Shown here piece by piece: positions 34,474 through 44,701 of a stretch of DNA of 64,000 nucleotides (positions within the stretch are counted from its first letter, which is position 1; the number at the start of each line of letters is the position of its first letter). Both the position numbers and the translations under genes were made by a program. The stretch spans positions 31,139 through 95,138 of the forward strand of contig JABCPU010000262.1 of assembly GCA_016800925.1 (NCBI GenBank), written 5' to 3'. Source of the stretch: Suillus spraguei (taxonomy: Eukaryota > Basidiomycota > Agaricomycetes > Boletales > Suillaceae). Under the pieces are notes generated by a model, which was not told where the DNA came from, did no database searches, and saw only the letters and a program-made list of their open reading frames with translations.

Positions 34474-36390
34474 TGTAAAGATACAACCTAACCTGGGCTG
34501 TAGATAAACTACCTCCTAAGTTAGTATGTGAGTCTTGCGCTCCGTCTAGTCTGCTTCACTTGTGTGAACAAGAGTGTTCGACCCTAAAGGGGGAAGCCTA
34601 TTAGTATGGTCAAGTTCGAGTCAAACTTATGTGCGAAAGAAGCATCGTGGTCTGCAGTAAGTTGCCATGGTCAGTGATGATGCCACCGGAACTAGTGTCA
34701 TGTATAGTGGTGCTACCGTGGTCGAGATATAGATATAGTTATAGTCAGTAACAGTTGCATTGAGCGAGCGATGTCAAGCGATGATATCAGCGGTAGTGGT
34801 AAGGTTGCAAGCGGTGCAAAGAAACAGTAAAGAAGTCCGTGGTACTTTCAGCGGTAAAGTAGCGGTGCGTGAGAAGTTCAGTCAAAATAACAGTCAAAAG
34901 TCCAGCGGTATGCCAGCGGTAACGGAGAACGAGTGTGATAGATTAATGATCGATAAGGAACTTTAAAGACTAAGTCCACTACTGGGTAGATCCAGAGCTA
35001 GACAATAATCCTGACCTATAGTACGTGCAATGGTGTAAAATCAGGTACTGTATCATGCGGGGTATGTGGTGCTTACATCCTAAATCGTATGTACTCGGAA
35101 TACTCTAGGCGAGATCAGTAGCGCTGGAGTGTAGTAACCACTGTAAGTAAACATAGCACGAGGCGCTGCAGCACGAGGCAACATGTAATAAGGCTTACTG
35201 TGGAATCAGTGATAACGAACATAAAACAAACGACGCACCAAATGGAGCTATGTGGATGCGGCAAGGACATGGGAGGACATTGGTATGTGGAACATGGTGC
35301 AGTAGTCGGTATGGTGTGCAGTGTAATGAACATATTGGCGCTGGGCTTAAAACCCCATATTTTGACACTCATCTCATGTCTACAGGAGTTACCACTTGCC
35401 CATGGCCATCTTACCCCTTTAGCAGTACCAGCAGCATCCCATGCTTACCACACACCATACCAACTGCCGCACCACGTTCCACGAACCGATGTCCTTCCAT
35501 GTCCTTGCCACGTCTGCATAGCTCCATTTGGTGCATAGTTTGTTTTCTGTTCGTTATCACTGATTCCACGGCAAGCGTTATTACATGTTGCCTCACGCTA
35601 TGTTTACTTATGGCGGTTACTACACTCCAGCACTACTGATCTCACCTAGAGTATTCCGAGTACATACGAATTAGGATATAAGCACCACATACCCCGCACG
35701 ATACAGTACCTTATTTTACCCCATTGCACGTACTATAGGTCAGGATTATTGTCTAGCTCTGGATCTACCCAGTAGTGGACATAGTCTTTAAAGTTTCCTT
35801 ATCGCTCGTTAATACATCACGCTCGTTCTCTGTTACTGCTGGACTTTCGACTGTTACTTTCACTGAACTTCTCATGAACCGCTACTTTACCGCTGAAAGT
35901 ACCGCGGACTTCTTTACTGTGTCATTGCACTGCTCGCAACCTTACCGCTACTGCAGAGACCACCACTCAACATTGCTCGCTCAATGCAACTGTTACTGAC
36001 CTTATCTCGACGACAGTAGCACCGCTACTCACGATGCTAGTTCCGGTGGTATCATCACTGACCGCAGCAACTTACCACTGACCTCGACGCTTGTTTCGCA
36101 AATAAGTTAGACTCGAACTTGACCATACTAAATAGGCATCCCCCTTTAGGGTCGAACGCTCTTGTTCTTACAAGTGAAGCAGACTAGATGGAGCACAAGA
36201 CTCACATACTAGTTTAGGCAGTGGTATATCTACAGCCCAAGCTAGGTTGCATCTTTACAGTGGTAAACGTGGGATGTCGCCAGTGATGCTAAAAGGGGTA
36301 AGATGGCCATGGACAAGTGGTAACTCCTATAGACGTGAGACGAGTGTCAAAAGATGGGGTTTTAAGCCCAGCGCCAATATGTTCATTACA
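34474..36390 (-). mobile_element. TGTRA element, subfamily 1, outer copy of nest 2 (TSD CCGC)
   Basis: A minus-oriented copy is made of 34474-35321 and 36264-36390 (about 975 bp), flanked by CCGC at 34470-34473 and 36391-36394. It splits the Cys cluster of the host gene; deletion restores a continuous Cys-rich frame. A second, opposite copy is inserted at 35322. Confidence 0.88.
35322..36259 (+). mobile_element. TGTRA element, subfamily 1, inner copy of nest 2
   Basis: A 938-bp plus-oriented copy (TGTAATGAACATATTGG to CATCTTTACA). The flanks GCAG (35318-35321) and GTGG (36260-36263) differ from each other, but the same site in another copy (near 28,715) reads GTGTGCGGTAAGCG. The original duplication was therefore GCGG, and each side lost its CpG by a different transition. 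Confidence 0.88.
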
Positions 36391-36513
36391 CCGCCACCTC
36401 ACAACACTGCTTGCAGTAGCATTGTGTACAGTTCCTGTTGGCCTTCCACGGCTGAGTACCCTGCTTCAAGTTGCAGCAGTCAGCTTTAGTACACAGGACC
36501 ATATCAGTCATAC

Positions 36514-36989
36514 TGTTACAATCGTATGTACCCCTATTCATTTTCTCTTCTGTTCCTTTCTTGTATATCTTGTCACATGACTCTGATTCATATGCTCAAC
36601 GCATTTGTACGACACATGCCTTCCTTATTAGGATACGCAGTTACGTTCTCACGGTTACTTGGTCTGTGCGCACATATTGGCCTATTTAAGCACAGTGTAC
36701 TTGTAGTAGGTTCGGTACTTTAATCTTACTGGGTTTTACCTGGAATCTCCTTCGCTTAGGTCTCCAACCTAAGTCGTCTTGAATCGTCTCTAAGTCTAAG
36801 CACTCCTTAGCCTTAGTCTCTATTCTCGCGGATACCTCTTAGACTTATCTTTGAGGCTGAACCCTTGATCGTACTCGGAACGCGTTCCTTGTACTTTCAC
36901 CTTGTCCTCTTCTGGACATTGTAAGAACTTCCCAGCAGACTGGCTGTGTCTTTTCACTGTCGCTGGTGTCGCCACCCCAGTTTGTAACA
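36514..36989 (+). repeat. Chromovirus 5' LTR
   Basis: 476 bp, TGTTACAATCG to GTTTGTAACA. CCTATTTAAGCAC near 36,677-36,689 is a plausible TATA region for transcription of the element. It differs from the 3' LTR at six bases, five of them falling on three presumptive ancestral CpG sites. Confidence 0.95.
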
Positions 36990-37190
36990 AAAGATTAAAG
37001 TCCCATTTTGATCATCGACTATTCAGTCTTCGACCCTGAACCCTGATCACCTAGATCAGCAGACTAGCGTACGCGTACGCTGAGCAGATTGTCAAGAGGA
37101 AGCCCCCTGACAGAAGAAAAGCCCTGACGGACAGCAAGACAGCGCGTGTAGGCACAGAGAAAGTATAACTCATCAGAAGAATCATCAACC

Positions 37191-38027
37191 ATGTCGACCA
37201 AAGAATTCAAATACAAGATCGGTCAACTGATTGGTTTTGATGGAGATCATGATAACTCTCGCGAGTTTATCCAGTCATGCAATTTGCACTTTGACATCAA
37301 TGAAAAGCTTTACACCACCGACAAACAGAAGATCATCTACATAACATCCTTTATGACTGAAAGGAACGCCAAGTCTTGGAAAGAACAGTTCCTAGAACAC
37401 GCCCAATCAACCGACACTTCCGGACAAAAAGTTGGTTATGGGACAATGGCAGATTTTATGAAAAGCTTCAAGGAAGCATTCGAACCAGTGGATACCAAAG
37501 GAACCGCACTCACGAGACTCAGGGATCTCAAACAAGGAACTGGAGATCTCCACACCTATGTCACTGACTTTGAAGCACTTGCAGCCAAGGCTCAGATCAC
37601 CGATAATGCAACGAAAATCCAGTTCTTCCAAGACGGCCTTAATTGGGGTATCCTTACAAAGCTTTTCGCAACAGGAGATGTCTCCGAATTATTCAGAGAA
37701 GTTGTGCTGCAATGCATTGCCATTGACAACGCCCATCATCGGCTTCAAGCCATGAGGACACGTCATGTTCCACAACAAAAGAAGAAGAACTACGGGAATG
37801 CACGGTATATTCCGAACCGTGATTCCAATGCAATGGTCGTGGATCGAATCTCCGATATGGAGAGATCCGAATGCATGAAGAAAGGACAATGCTTCGGATG
37901 CAGAAAGACGGGACACCGCATCCATAATTGTCCTGACAGAAAGAAGAAAACCCCGCTCCGACAAACCGAAGTCAAAGGAGAAGAAGAAGATGAAGAAACC
38001 GTGAGACGGATTGTTGAGGATTTTTGA
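37191..38027 (+). CDS. gag: Chromovirus Gag
   Basis: 278 codons from ATG 37191, which has a good context (ACCATGTCG). The capsid-like helical region (residues about 20-200) includes FMTERNAKSWKEQFLEHA and a FEALAAKAQITDNATKIQFF segment typical of Ty3-type Gag. A CCHC zinc knuckle lies at residues about 234-247 (C-x2-C-x4-H-x4-C), followed by a basic then acidic tail. Gag packages the element RNA in cytoplasmic particles. The frame is intact. It ends in TGA after GATTTT; the protease frame is -1 relative to gag and overlaps here, so -1 frameshifting on the T-run is possible. Confidence 0.9.
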   Translation: MSTKEFKYKIGQLIGFDGDHDNSREFIQSCNLHFDINEKLYTTDKQKIIYITSFMTERNAKSWKEQFLEHAQSTDTSGQKVGYGTMADFMKSFKEAFEPVDTKGTALTRLRDLKQGTGDLHTYVTDFEALAAKAQITDNATKIQFFQDGLNWGILTKLFATGDVSELFREVVLQCIAIDNAHHRLQAMRTRHVPQQKKKNYGNARYIPNRDSNAMVVDRISDMERSECMKKGQCFGCRKTGHRIHNCPDRKKKTPLRQTEVKGEEEDEETVRRIVEDF

Positions 38028-41000
38028 CTTGGAGAAACAAAGACTCGATGTATGTTTCTCCCAATGTAATACTAAGACTTGTACGCGCTGTAGGTGAAAG
38101 AAAAGAACTTTGTGTCCCTATCACCCTCCATTCGCGCACTCGCTTAAAATCCGTCGACACAACCGCTGTTATCGATTCAGGAGCAGCAGGAACATTCATC
38201 TCAGAAGAGTTTGTGAAACTCCATCAAATCACATGACGAAAACTCAAAACACCGTTTCGAGTTACAACGGCAGATGGAACCCTCATAAAAGGAGGACCAA
38301 TCACGCACTACTGCCTTCTAGTGGTCAAAATTGACGAACGAACCATGTATGGAAAATTCAACATCACCAAACTAGGAAGGAGAGATCAAATCCTCCTTGG
38401 GATTCCATGGTTACGAGCAATGAACCCAATTATAGATTGGGCTGCTGAAACACTTATCCTCTCAAACAGAGAAATCAGATGAAATTGAAATCGACCTGGA
38501 TATGGATCAGAAGAAGAATGGATTGCCTCGACTCTTCAATCATCATGACAAATGGCAACATTCCCGACTCCCGAAACCCTTCGTAATTCCGTCCATTCCT
38601 GAAGACCCTGAACCCGAAGTACGAATACCACGTACTACAGAACCCACTCCATGTGTACAATTGCCGTGAGCAGTGTCACCAATTCCTCGTGCAGAAAAGC
38701 GCAAGAATGAATCCGAACCCGAGCATCGGCCGGACAAGAACCTATTGAGCAGCGGCCAATAGAAGAACAGAAACACAGAAAGAGAAAAGCAGAGGAAGAA
38801 ATCCCAGGGCGAGATACCAACGTACCGAAACTATCCAAGTTCTACGTTCCTCTGAAAACCCTTTCCGCTTCAATTGAAATTCCTGATAAAGACGAACCCG
38901 TGCCCCCGTTGATCCCAACAGAGGACGATGACCAATTCAACACCATGCAAGACGTCTGGCATGCACCAGAAGTCCATGAGATTTCCTCTTATGAACTAGG
39001 AGATGGAGAATTTCTTGTGGAGTACGACACTGATGGAGTTAGCATGAGAATCATAGAAGAAGTCTCCATGGACACACCCCTAACACGTGATGGAACTTCT
39101 CGACTCGAACAATCCTCCAACTACTCCACGACCCCTCTTCCCCCTCCGAAATATAGTAACAAAGCTCAGGAATTCGCCACGGATGAGAAGGAAAAGAAAA
39201 AGAAATCATTCGAAGAATTGGTCCCAGATTATTTGCACGACTTTGCAGACGTCTTTGCTAAAGACGGATTAAACAAACTACCCCCCGAACGCCCTGGTAT
39301 CGATCATCGGATTGACACCAAACCCGGTTTCATCCCTCGCACATCTAAGGTTTACCCGCTATCAGAGAAAGAACGCGCTGCTGTCAAAACGTTTATTGAT
39401 GAAAACGTTGCGAAAGGTTTTATCTCAGAATCGAAATCACCCCAGGCCAGTGGTTTCTTCTTTGTGGGAAAGAAGAGCGGAGAACTGCGTCCCTGTCAAG
39501 ATTACCGATACATCAATGATTGGACAGTCAAGAACGCTTATCCGCTCCCACTCCCCATTTCCCTTGTCGCACGCCTTCATACCGCACAGTTCTTTACGAA
39601 AATGGATATCCGGTCCGGCTATAACAATATTCGCATCCATCCTGATGATAGGTGGAAAGCTGCTTTTACTACGGAATTGGCCTCTTTGAACCGAACGTCA
39701 TGTTCTTTGGCCTTTGTAATTCCCCAGCAACTTTTCAAGCATACATGAATCGCACCTTCCAACAAGAAATCAATGAAGGATGGATGGTTATCTACATGGA
39801 CGATATCCTGATTTTCTCTACAACCATGGCAGAACACCGTGAACGGACTAGATGGGTCTTGATGAAGATACGAAAAGAACACCTATTTTTGAAACCGGAG
39901 AAATGTACCTTCGATGCAGAAGAAGTGGAATACCTCAGAATGATAATTCGCCCTGGACAAGTTGCTATGGATACTGCCAAGACCAAGGGAATCTCCGAAT
40001 GGCCAGTCCCGAAATCTGTAAAAGATGTTCGGTCATTCCTCGGCTTTTGCAACTTTTATCGCACGTTCATTTCCCACTATTCTGACATCACACGACCCCT
40101 TATCGATTTAACAAAGAAAGATAAGGCCTTTGAATGGTCAACCGAATGTATGGACACCTTCGAAGAATTGAAATGACGCTTCATATCCCAACCGGTACTC
40201 CGTAACCCTGATCCATCCCGACAATTTGCTATTGCTACCGATGCTTCGCTCGTAGCAACTGGCGGAGTTCTCCTGCAGACTGATGAGAATGGTGTTTACC
40301 ACCCATGCGCATATCTCTCACAATCTTTGAATCCTGCAGAACGCAATTACCAGATCTTTGATCGGGAACTCCTTGCTGTGATCAGGGCACTGAATGAATG
40401 GCGTCATTATCTCGAAGGAAACCCGCATCCCATCCTGGTATTCACCGACCACAAGAACCTTCTGTACTTTAGAAGTGCACAGAAGCTTACACGTCGCCAA
40501 GCACGCTGGCAGCTGATCTTGTCTATCTATGACATTGAACTGCATCACGTTGCAGGTACTAAGTTAGCAGTACCTGATGCACTATCTCGCCGACCCGACT
40601 ACGATTCTGGCAAAGACGATAACGAAGACCAGACTCTCCTCCCTGACGCTCTATTTGTCCGTCTTATTGACACCGACTTGAAAGATGTGCTGTCATCCTC
40701 TGACCCCCTCGACGACCCTGTCTTCAAGACGGCGTCTGATGCCCTTGATGGCATGTGCCTTCCCCCTATGAAATCGGCACTCTCTGACTGGAAGATTGAG
40801 GAGAACGTCCTCTATTTTAAGAATCGCGCCTATATTCCACTGGCGCATCGCTCCGATATCCTGAAAAGGTATCATGATCATCCTACCGCAGGACATCCCG
40901 GTAGATTCAAAACTGAAGAACTCGTTAAACGAGAAGCCTGGTGGCCTGCTATGGGCTCTTATATTCGGAAATACGTCGAAGGTTGCGCCCTTTGTCAACA

Positions 41001-42117
41001 AATGAAAGCGGATACTCATCCCGTTCGACCCCCGCTTACCCCCATTTCCTCGTCTGCGACTAGACCCTTCTCCCAGGTCTCTGTTGATCTGATCACTGAT
41101 CTCCCTGTTTCTGGGGGCTTTGATAGTATCTTGGTCGTGGTAGACCATGGCCTTATGAAGGGGGTAATTATTATCCCTTGTTTGAAAACCATCACTTCCG
41201 AAGGCGTTGCTAAACTATTTTTGAAACACGTCTACCGTCGGTTTGGACTCCATGACAAAGTTATATCGGATCGAGGCCCGCAGTTCCTATCTCACTTCTC
41301 TAAGAAACTTGCCCGACTTCTCGACTACGTCATCGCTCCATCCACGGCTTATCGCCCGCAGACTGATGGTCAAACTGAAAGGCTAAATCAAGAACTTGAA
41401 ACATATCTACGCATCTATTGTCGCAACAACCCTGAAAACTGGGTAGAACACCTACCAATAGCCGAATTTGTCCACAACCACCGAAAACATGATGCAAGAA
41501 ATGCATCACCCTTCTATCTGATGATGGGATACGAACCACGCACTATTCCTCATCTCATTCCTGATTCATCTGTCCCTGCAGCAGAAGATCGAGTACGATC
41601 CCTGCAGAAGATAAGAGAAGAAGCAATCGCCTGTCATAACATTGCAATGCAGACAATGGTTGAACGATCCTGAGGAGACAAGTACACCCCATGGAAGATA
41701 GGAGATAAGGTTTGGCTATCCGCCGCCAATCTTAGACTCAAACTCCCATCAAGGAAACTCGCCCCAAAGCGATACGGACCTTTCCCGATCATCGATGTCT
41801 TATCTCCCATCACGTTCACACTCAAACTCCCTCCACAGTGGAAAATTCATCCCACGTTCCACGCTTCTGTCTTATCATCCTATAGCGAAATGGATGTACA
41901 CGGGCCGAACTTCCCCGAACCACCACCTGACATCATCGAAGAAGAAGAAGAATATGAAGTAGAAGCAATCCTGTCCCACAAAGGAACCGGCACTCGCCAA
42001 CGTTATCTCATTTCTTGGAAAGGATATTCATCGGGAGATAACGAATGGCTCCCAGAAAAGAATTTGAAGAACTCCACTCGAATCTTGAATGCTTATAAGA
42101 AACAACACGCCCTCTGA
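38024..42117 (+). pseudogene. pol: Chromovirus Pol with chromodomain, disrupted
   Basis: Order: aspartic protease (VIDSGAAGTFI near 38,165-38,200, ILLGIPWL near 38,390), reverse transcriptase (KMDIRSGYNNIRI; YMDDILIFS near 39,800), RNase H (IATDAS near 40,230; FTDHKNL near 40,443), integrase with H2C2 zinc finger (C-x2-C near 40,985) and D,D-35-E (VDLITD; VISDRGPQF; GQTERLNQELE), a GPF-type module near 41,780, and a C-terminal chromodomain (YEVEAILSHKGTG...SWKGY; 41,957-42,100). Stops at 38234, 38480, 40174 and 41671 are TGA where CGA fits. Frameshifts lie between about 38,480 and 38,900 and near 39,675. Chromodomains direct such elements to methylated-histone chromatin. Inactive as it stands. 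Confidence 0.92.
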
Positions 42118-42171
42118 TTCTTCCCCAGTCAATCAACTCGCACTAGCATTTGATCAACTACTATCATCGAA

Positions 42172-43639
42172 ATGTCTTTCCCCACTGCCTACATCACTCC
42201 CGTCACTGTTGCCACCAATGACTCCGACTCTGAAGCCGAACAATACGGAACCCTTACTGCTGAAATCAACAATTCCTCTATATTGAAGCCACCATTCTCT
42301 GCGAGGGACATGCCCTCGAAATCGAAAGAATCCTCACAGAAAGAAATGCTTTCCCTGCCCTACTCCTTGTCAACATCATCCATACTGCAGCCCTTATCGA
42401 AGTCACCGCCAAAGATGCAACAGAAATTACACTCCGACACCGGTTCCTTCATCTTCAAAAACGCATTCGTGCTTACGCTATGCTGTTGCTTCCCGATTCT
42501 TTTAAGAATGATGTTGCAGAAGCTATTCACATCATTGCCGAATGTCGAGCAGGCATTGCTCGACCTCCCTCTCCACGGGAAGATACGCCACTTCCTATTC
42601 CAGCACCCGCTTCTTTGCGCGTGTATTCTAGTCTTGACGCCTTTGCTGGCCTATACACTGCTATCCAAGAGATCGGACAACTCACCAATACGGTTGTTGA
42701 AACCATCCAGCAATCAGTCACTGCAACCAGAGCGGCTAGAAATTTAGTAGAAGAGGCTATCACGGATTTACAACAAACACAGGCTGACCTTGCATCCCCT
42801 CGAACACCATCTCCTATCAAACAACCAACTTCACCACCTCCTGTTATGACCTCTCTTGATTGCCCTGATTGGCTGTATGAACCCTGCACAAGAGAGCAGT
42901 GTGAGGCCGCTAAATTACTAGATATCCCCGCTACCGAGTTGGTAACACTCGGCCCCAGACTTCGCGACCTTCATATACACCCTCCCATGTCTATCCCATC
43001 GTCATTCGGTCCAATGGATCCTGTCTCTCCAGTCTTAGTAAAAGACTTCGGTATCACTACCCCATCTTCATCTAACGAACTCCTTGCGATCGCTGAAAGA
43101 GGAACTACTCCTGACCTTCCTGAATCTGCGTACACTCTTACCCCTGTTCAACAGGCGCAACTAAGACGCACCAATACCCTGGCCTTAAAACGTATGAGGA
43201 AGAATAAGGGAAAGAAGTGCGCCAGATCCACTAGTCCCACGCCCATCATTTCTCCATCACCTCTACGCAAAGTCCATTCCAATCCTGACGAGAATATGAA
43301 ATGTCGTGTCTGCGGACTACTTGGACATCGTCAGAAGAATTGTGCGGAATATCAGTGCAAGGTCTGCAGATATTGGTCGCCTACTCACTTATCCATTTAT
43401 TGTCCTCGGTGAGTTGGGCCCCCTCCCTTCGAGTTAACATGGAAAGATGAGGGGTTCTACGACGCACTTCGCATTTGGGAGAAACAACTTGACGATGAAC
43501 GTATTCAAGCAGAAAAGAGGAAGGACTCTAAACGGCGCGCCGGTCTTGAAGAAGCTGCGTATATGAGAAGTGGTTCCGTTGCTGATGAAGACTACGACTA
43601 TAGTGATGATCCCATTTATTATGCGAACCAAGATGAGTA
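42172..43639 (+). pseudogene. Chromovirus third ORF, double zinc-knuckle protein
   Basis: A separate ORF starts 55 bp after the chromodomain stop (ATG 42172). One frameshift near 42,270 moves reading into the frame open to 43412. A TGA there (CGA expected) is followed by in-frame sequence to a stop at about 43,639, giving roughly 490 codons in all. Features: an acidic start, a helical region (RIRAYAMLLLPDSFKNDVAE; IGQLTNTVVETIQQSVTATR), Pro/Ser-rich linkers, a basic stretch (LKRMRKNKGKKCARS), a C-x2-C-x4-H-x4-C knuckle immediately followed by C-x2-C-x6-H-x4-C, and an acidic tail. It is probably a nucleic-acid-binding protein of the element. It is not an envelope: no membrane segment is seen. 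Confidence 0.75.
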
Positions 43640-43658
43640 AAGTCGGTGACTTTATGTG

Positions 43659-43672
43659 TAAAAAGGGGGTAA
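43659..43672 (+). other. Polypurine tract of the chromovirus
   Basis: AAAAAGGGGGTAA directly precedes the TGTTACA start of the 3' LTR and is the expected primer site for plus-strand DNA synthesis. I could not identify the tRNA or self-priming minus-strand primer site after the 5' LTR. Confidence 0.8.
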
Positions 43673-44148
43673 TGTTACAATCATATGTACCCCTATTCAT
43701 TTTCTCTTCTGTTCCTTTCTTGTATATCTTGTCACATGACTCTGATTCATATGCTCAACGCATTTGTACGACACATGCCTTCCTTATTAGGATACGCAGT
43801 TACGTTCTCACGGTTACTTGGTCTGTGCGCACATATTGGCCTATTTAAGCACAGTGTACTTGTAGTAGGTTCGGTACTTTAATCTTACTGGGTTTTACCT
43901 GGAATCTCCTTCGCTTAGGTCTCCAACCTAAGTCGTCTTGAATCGTCTCTAAGTCTAAGCACTCCTTAGCCTTAGTCTCTATTCTCGCGGATACCTCTTA
44001 GACTTATCTTTGAGGCTGAACCCTTGATCGTACTCGGAACGCGTTCCTTGTACTTTCACCTTGTCCTCTTCTGGACATTGTAAGAACTTCCCAGCAGACC
44101 AGCTGTGTCTTTTCACTGTCGCTGGTGACGCCACCCCAGTTCATAACA
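43673..44148 (+). repeat. Chromovirus 3' LTR
   Basis: 476 bp, TGTTACAATCA to GTTCATAACA, the same length as the 5' LTR with six differences. Followed by the CATAC duplication. Confidence 0.95.
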
Positions 44149-44202
44149 CATACCACGTCAGTGAGACAACCTAGTAAGAAAAGTCACTGTGAACATACAA
44201 AC

Positions 44203-44476
44203 ATCAGGAAATTCACACATTCCTTGACGTGCCCTTATGCGGACTTATTTACACTTAACTGCCTTGGTGAAATTGAATCTACTTGTCCAAAATTTCAATG
44301 TGAATGAATTCAGAAAAAAAAAGTTGAGATATATTAATATACATGTTTTATTGTATTTCGCACTCAAAAAATATAAGATATGCCAGGTGAATGATGTAAG
44401 AGAGAGCAAACAAGTTTTGAGATAAGTGAGTTAAGCTGATTAAGCATGTTAAGGAATGTGTGAATTTCCTGATGAA
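44203..44476. repeat. MITE-like inverted repeat, about 270 bp
   Basis: CATCAGGAAATTCACACATTCC near 44,203 is repeated inverted as GGAATGTGTGAATTTCCTGATG ending near 44,476. Similarity weakens inward. No clear target duplication was seen. The interior is AT-rich and non-coding. It could be a small non-autonomous DNA transposon. Confidence 0.5.
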
Positions 44477-44701
44477 TTTTATACTGAGATGGCAATCAAT
44501 ATCTGGACTTGTCCTGTATATTGTGCACATTGAATTACTAACAGTCTAACTTGTAGCAGGTGTAGGTCCAAGTGACATAGTGAGGGGGTGGGGGGGCAGA
44601 TGGCGAAAACATTGCCTTGCCATTGTGATATATATGCCAGACGCAGCTCCAGGCAATGATCACAGCCGAGCAACAGTGAACTCCGCTGAAGTTCTTTGGT
44701 C

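Larger units (their letters stand above)
32874..36511 (-). pseudogene. Cys-rich protein gene, interrupted by nested transposons
   Basis: From the probable ATG at 36511-36509 the frame reads MTDMVLCTKADCCNLKQG, then a Cys cluster (NCTQCYCKQCCEVAGGC) that crosses the insertion at 34474-36394. It goes on to HIIPLLSTIDPTSTQLDH and LDANYAWNYVLSHQQTLVAEQ. Likely introns are 34106-34170 and 33167-33219 (gt...ag). Later exons hold FDLGDYIAVYCSDQHAWTEQ, FPWKYACDTVPQIQLFVDL, FPNCTYTKATFYKHHATYW and an acidic tail ending at 32874. In-frame TGAs near 34,447, 33,779 and 33,534 sit where CGA (Arg) fits. I have seen this layout among repeat-linked Agaricomycete hypothetical proteins; its function is unknown. 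A chromovirus is inserted immediately upstream. Confidence 0.65.
36514..44148 (+). mobile_element. Ty3/gypsy chromovirus, full length, 7635 bp
   Basis: A complete LTR retrotransposon: two 476-bp LTRs, gag, pol (protease, reverse transcriptase, RNase H, integrase, chromodomain), an additional zinc-knuckle ORF, and a polypurine tract before the 3' LTR. The 5-bp duplication CATAC at 36509-36513 and 44149-44153 is perfect. The LTRs differ at six bases, so the insertion is relatively recent and is the youngest large element here. It inserted across the probable start codon of the minus-strand Cys-rich gene. Pol and ORF3 carry frameshifts and in-frame TGAs, so this copy is not autonomous. Confidence 0.95.
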
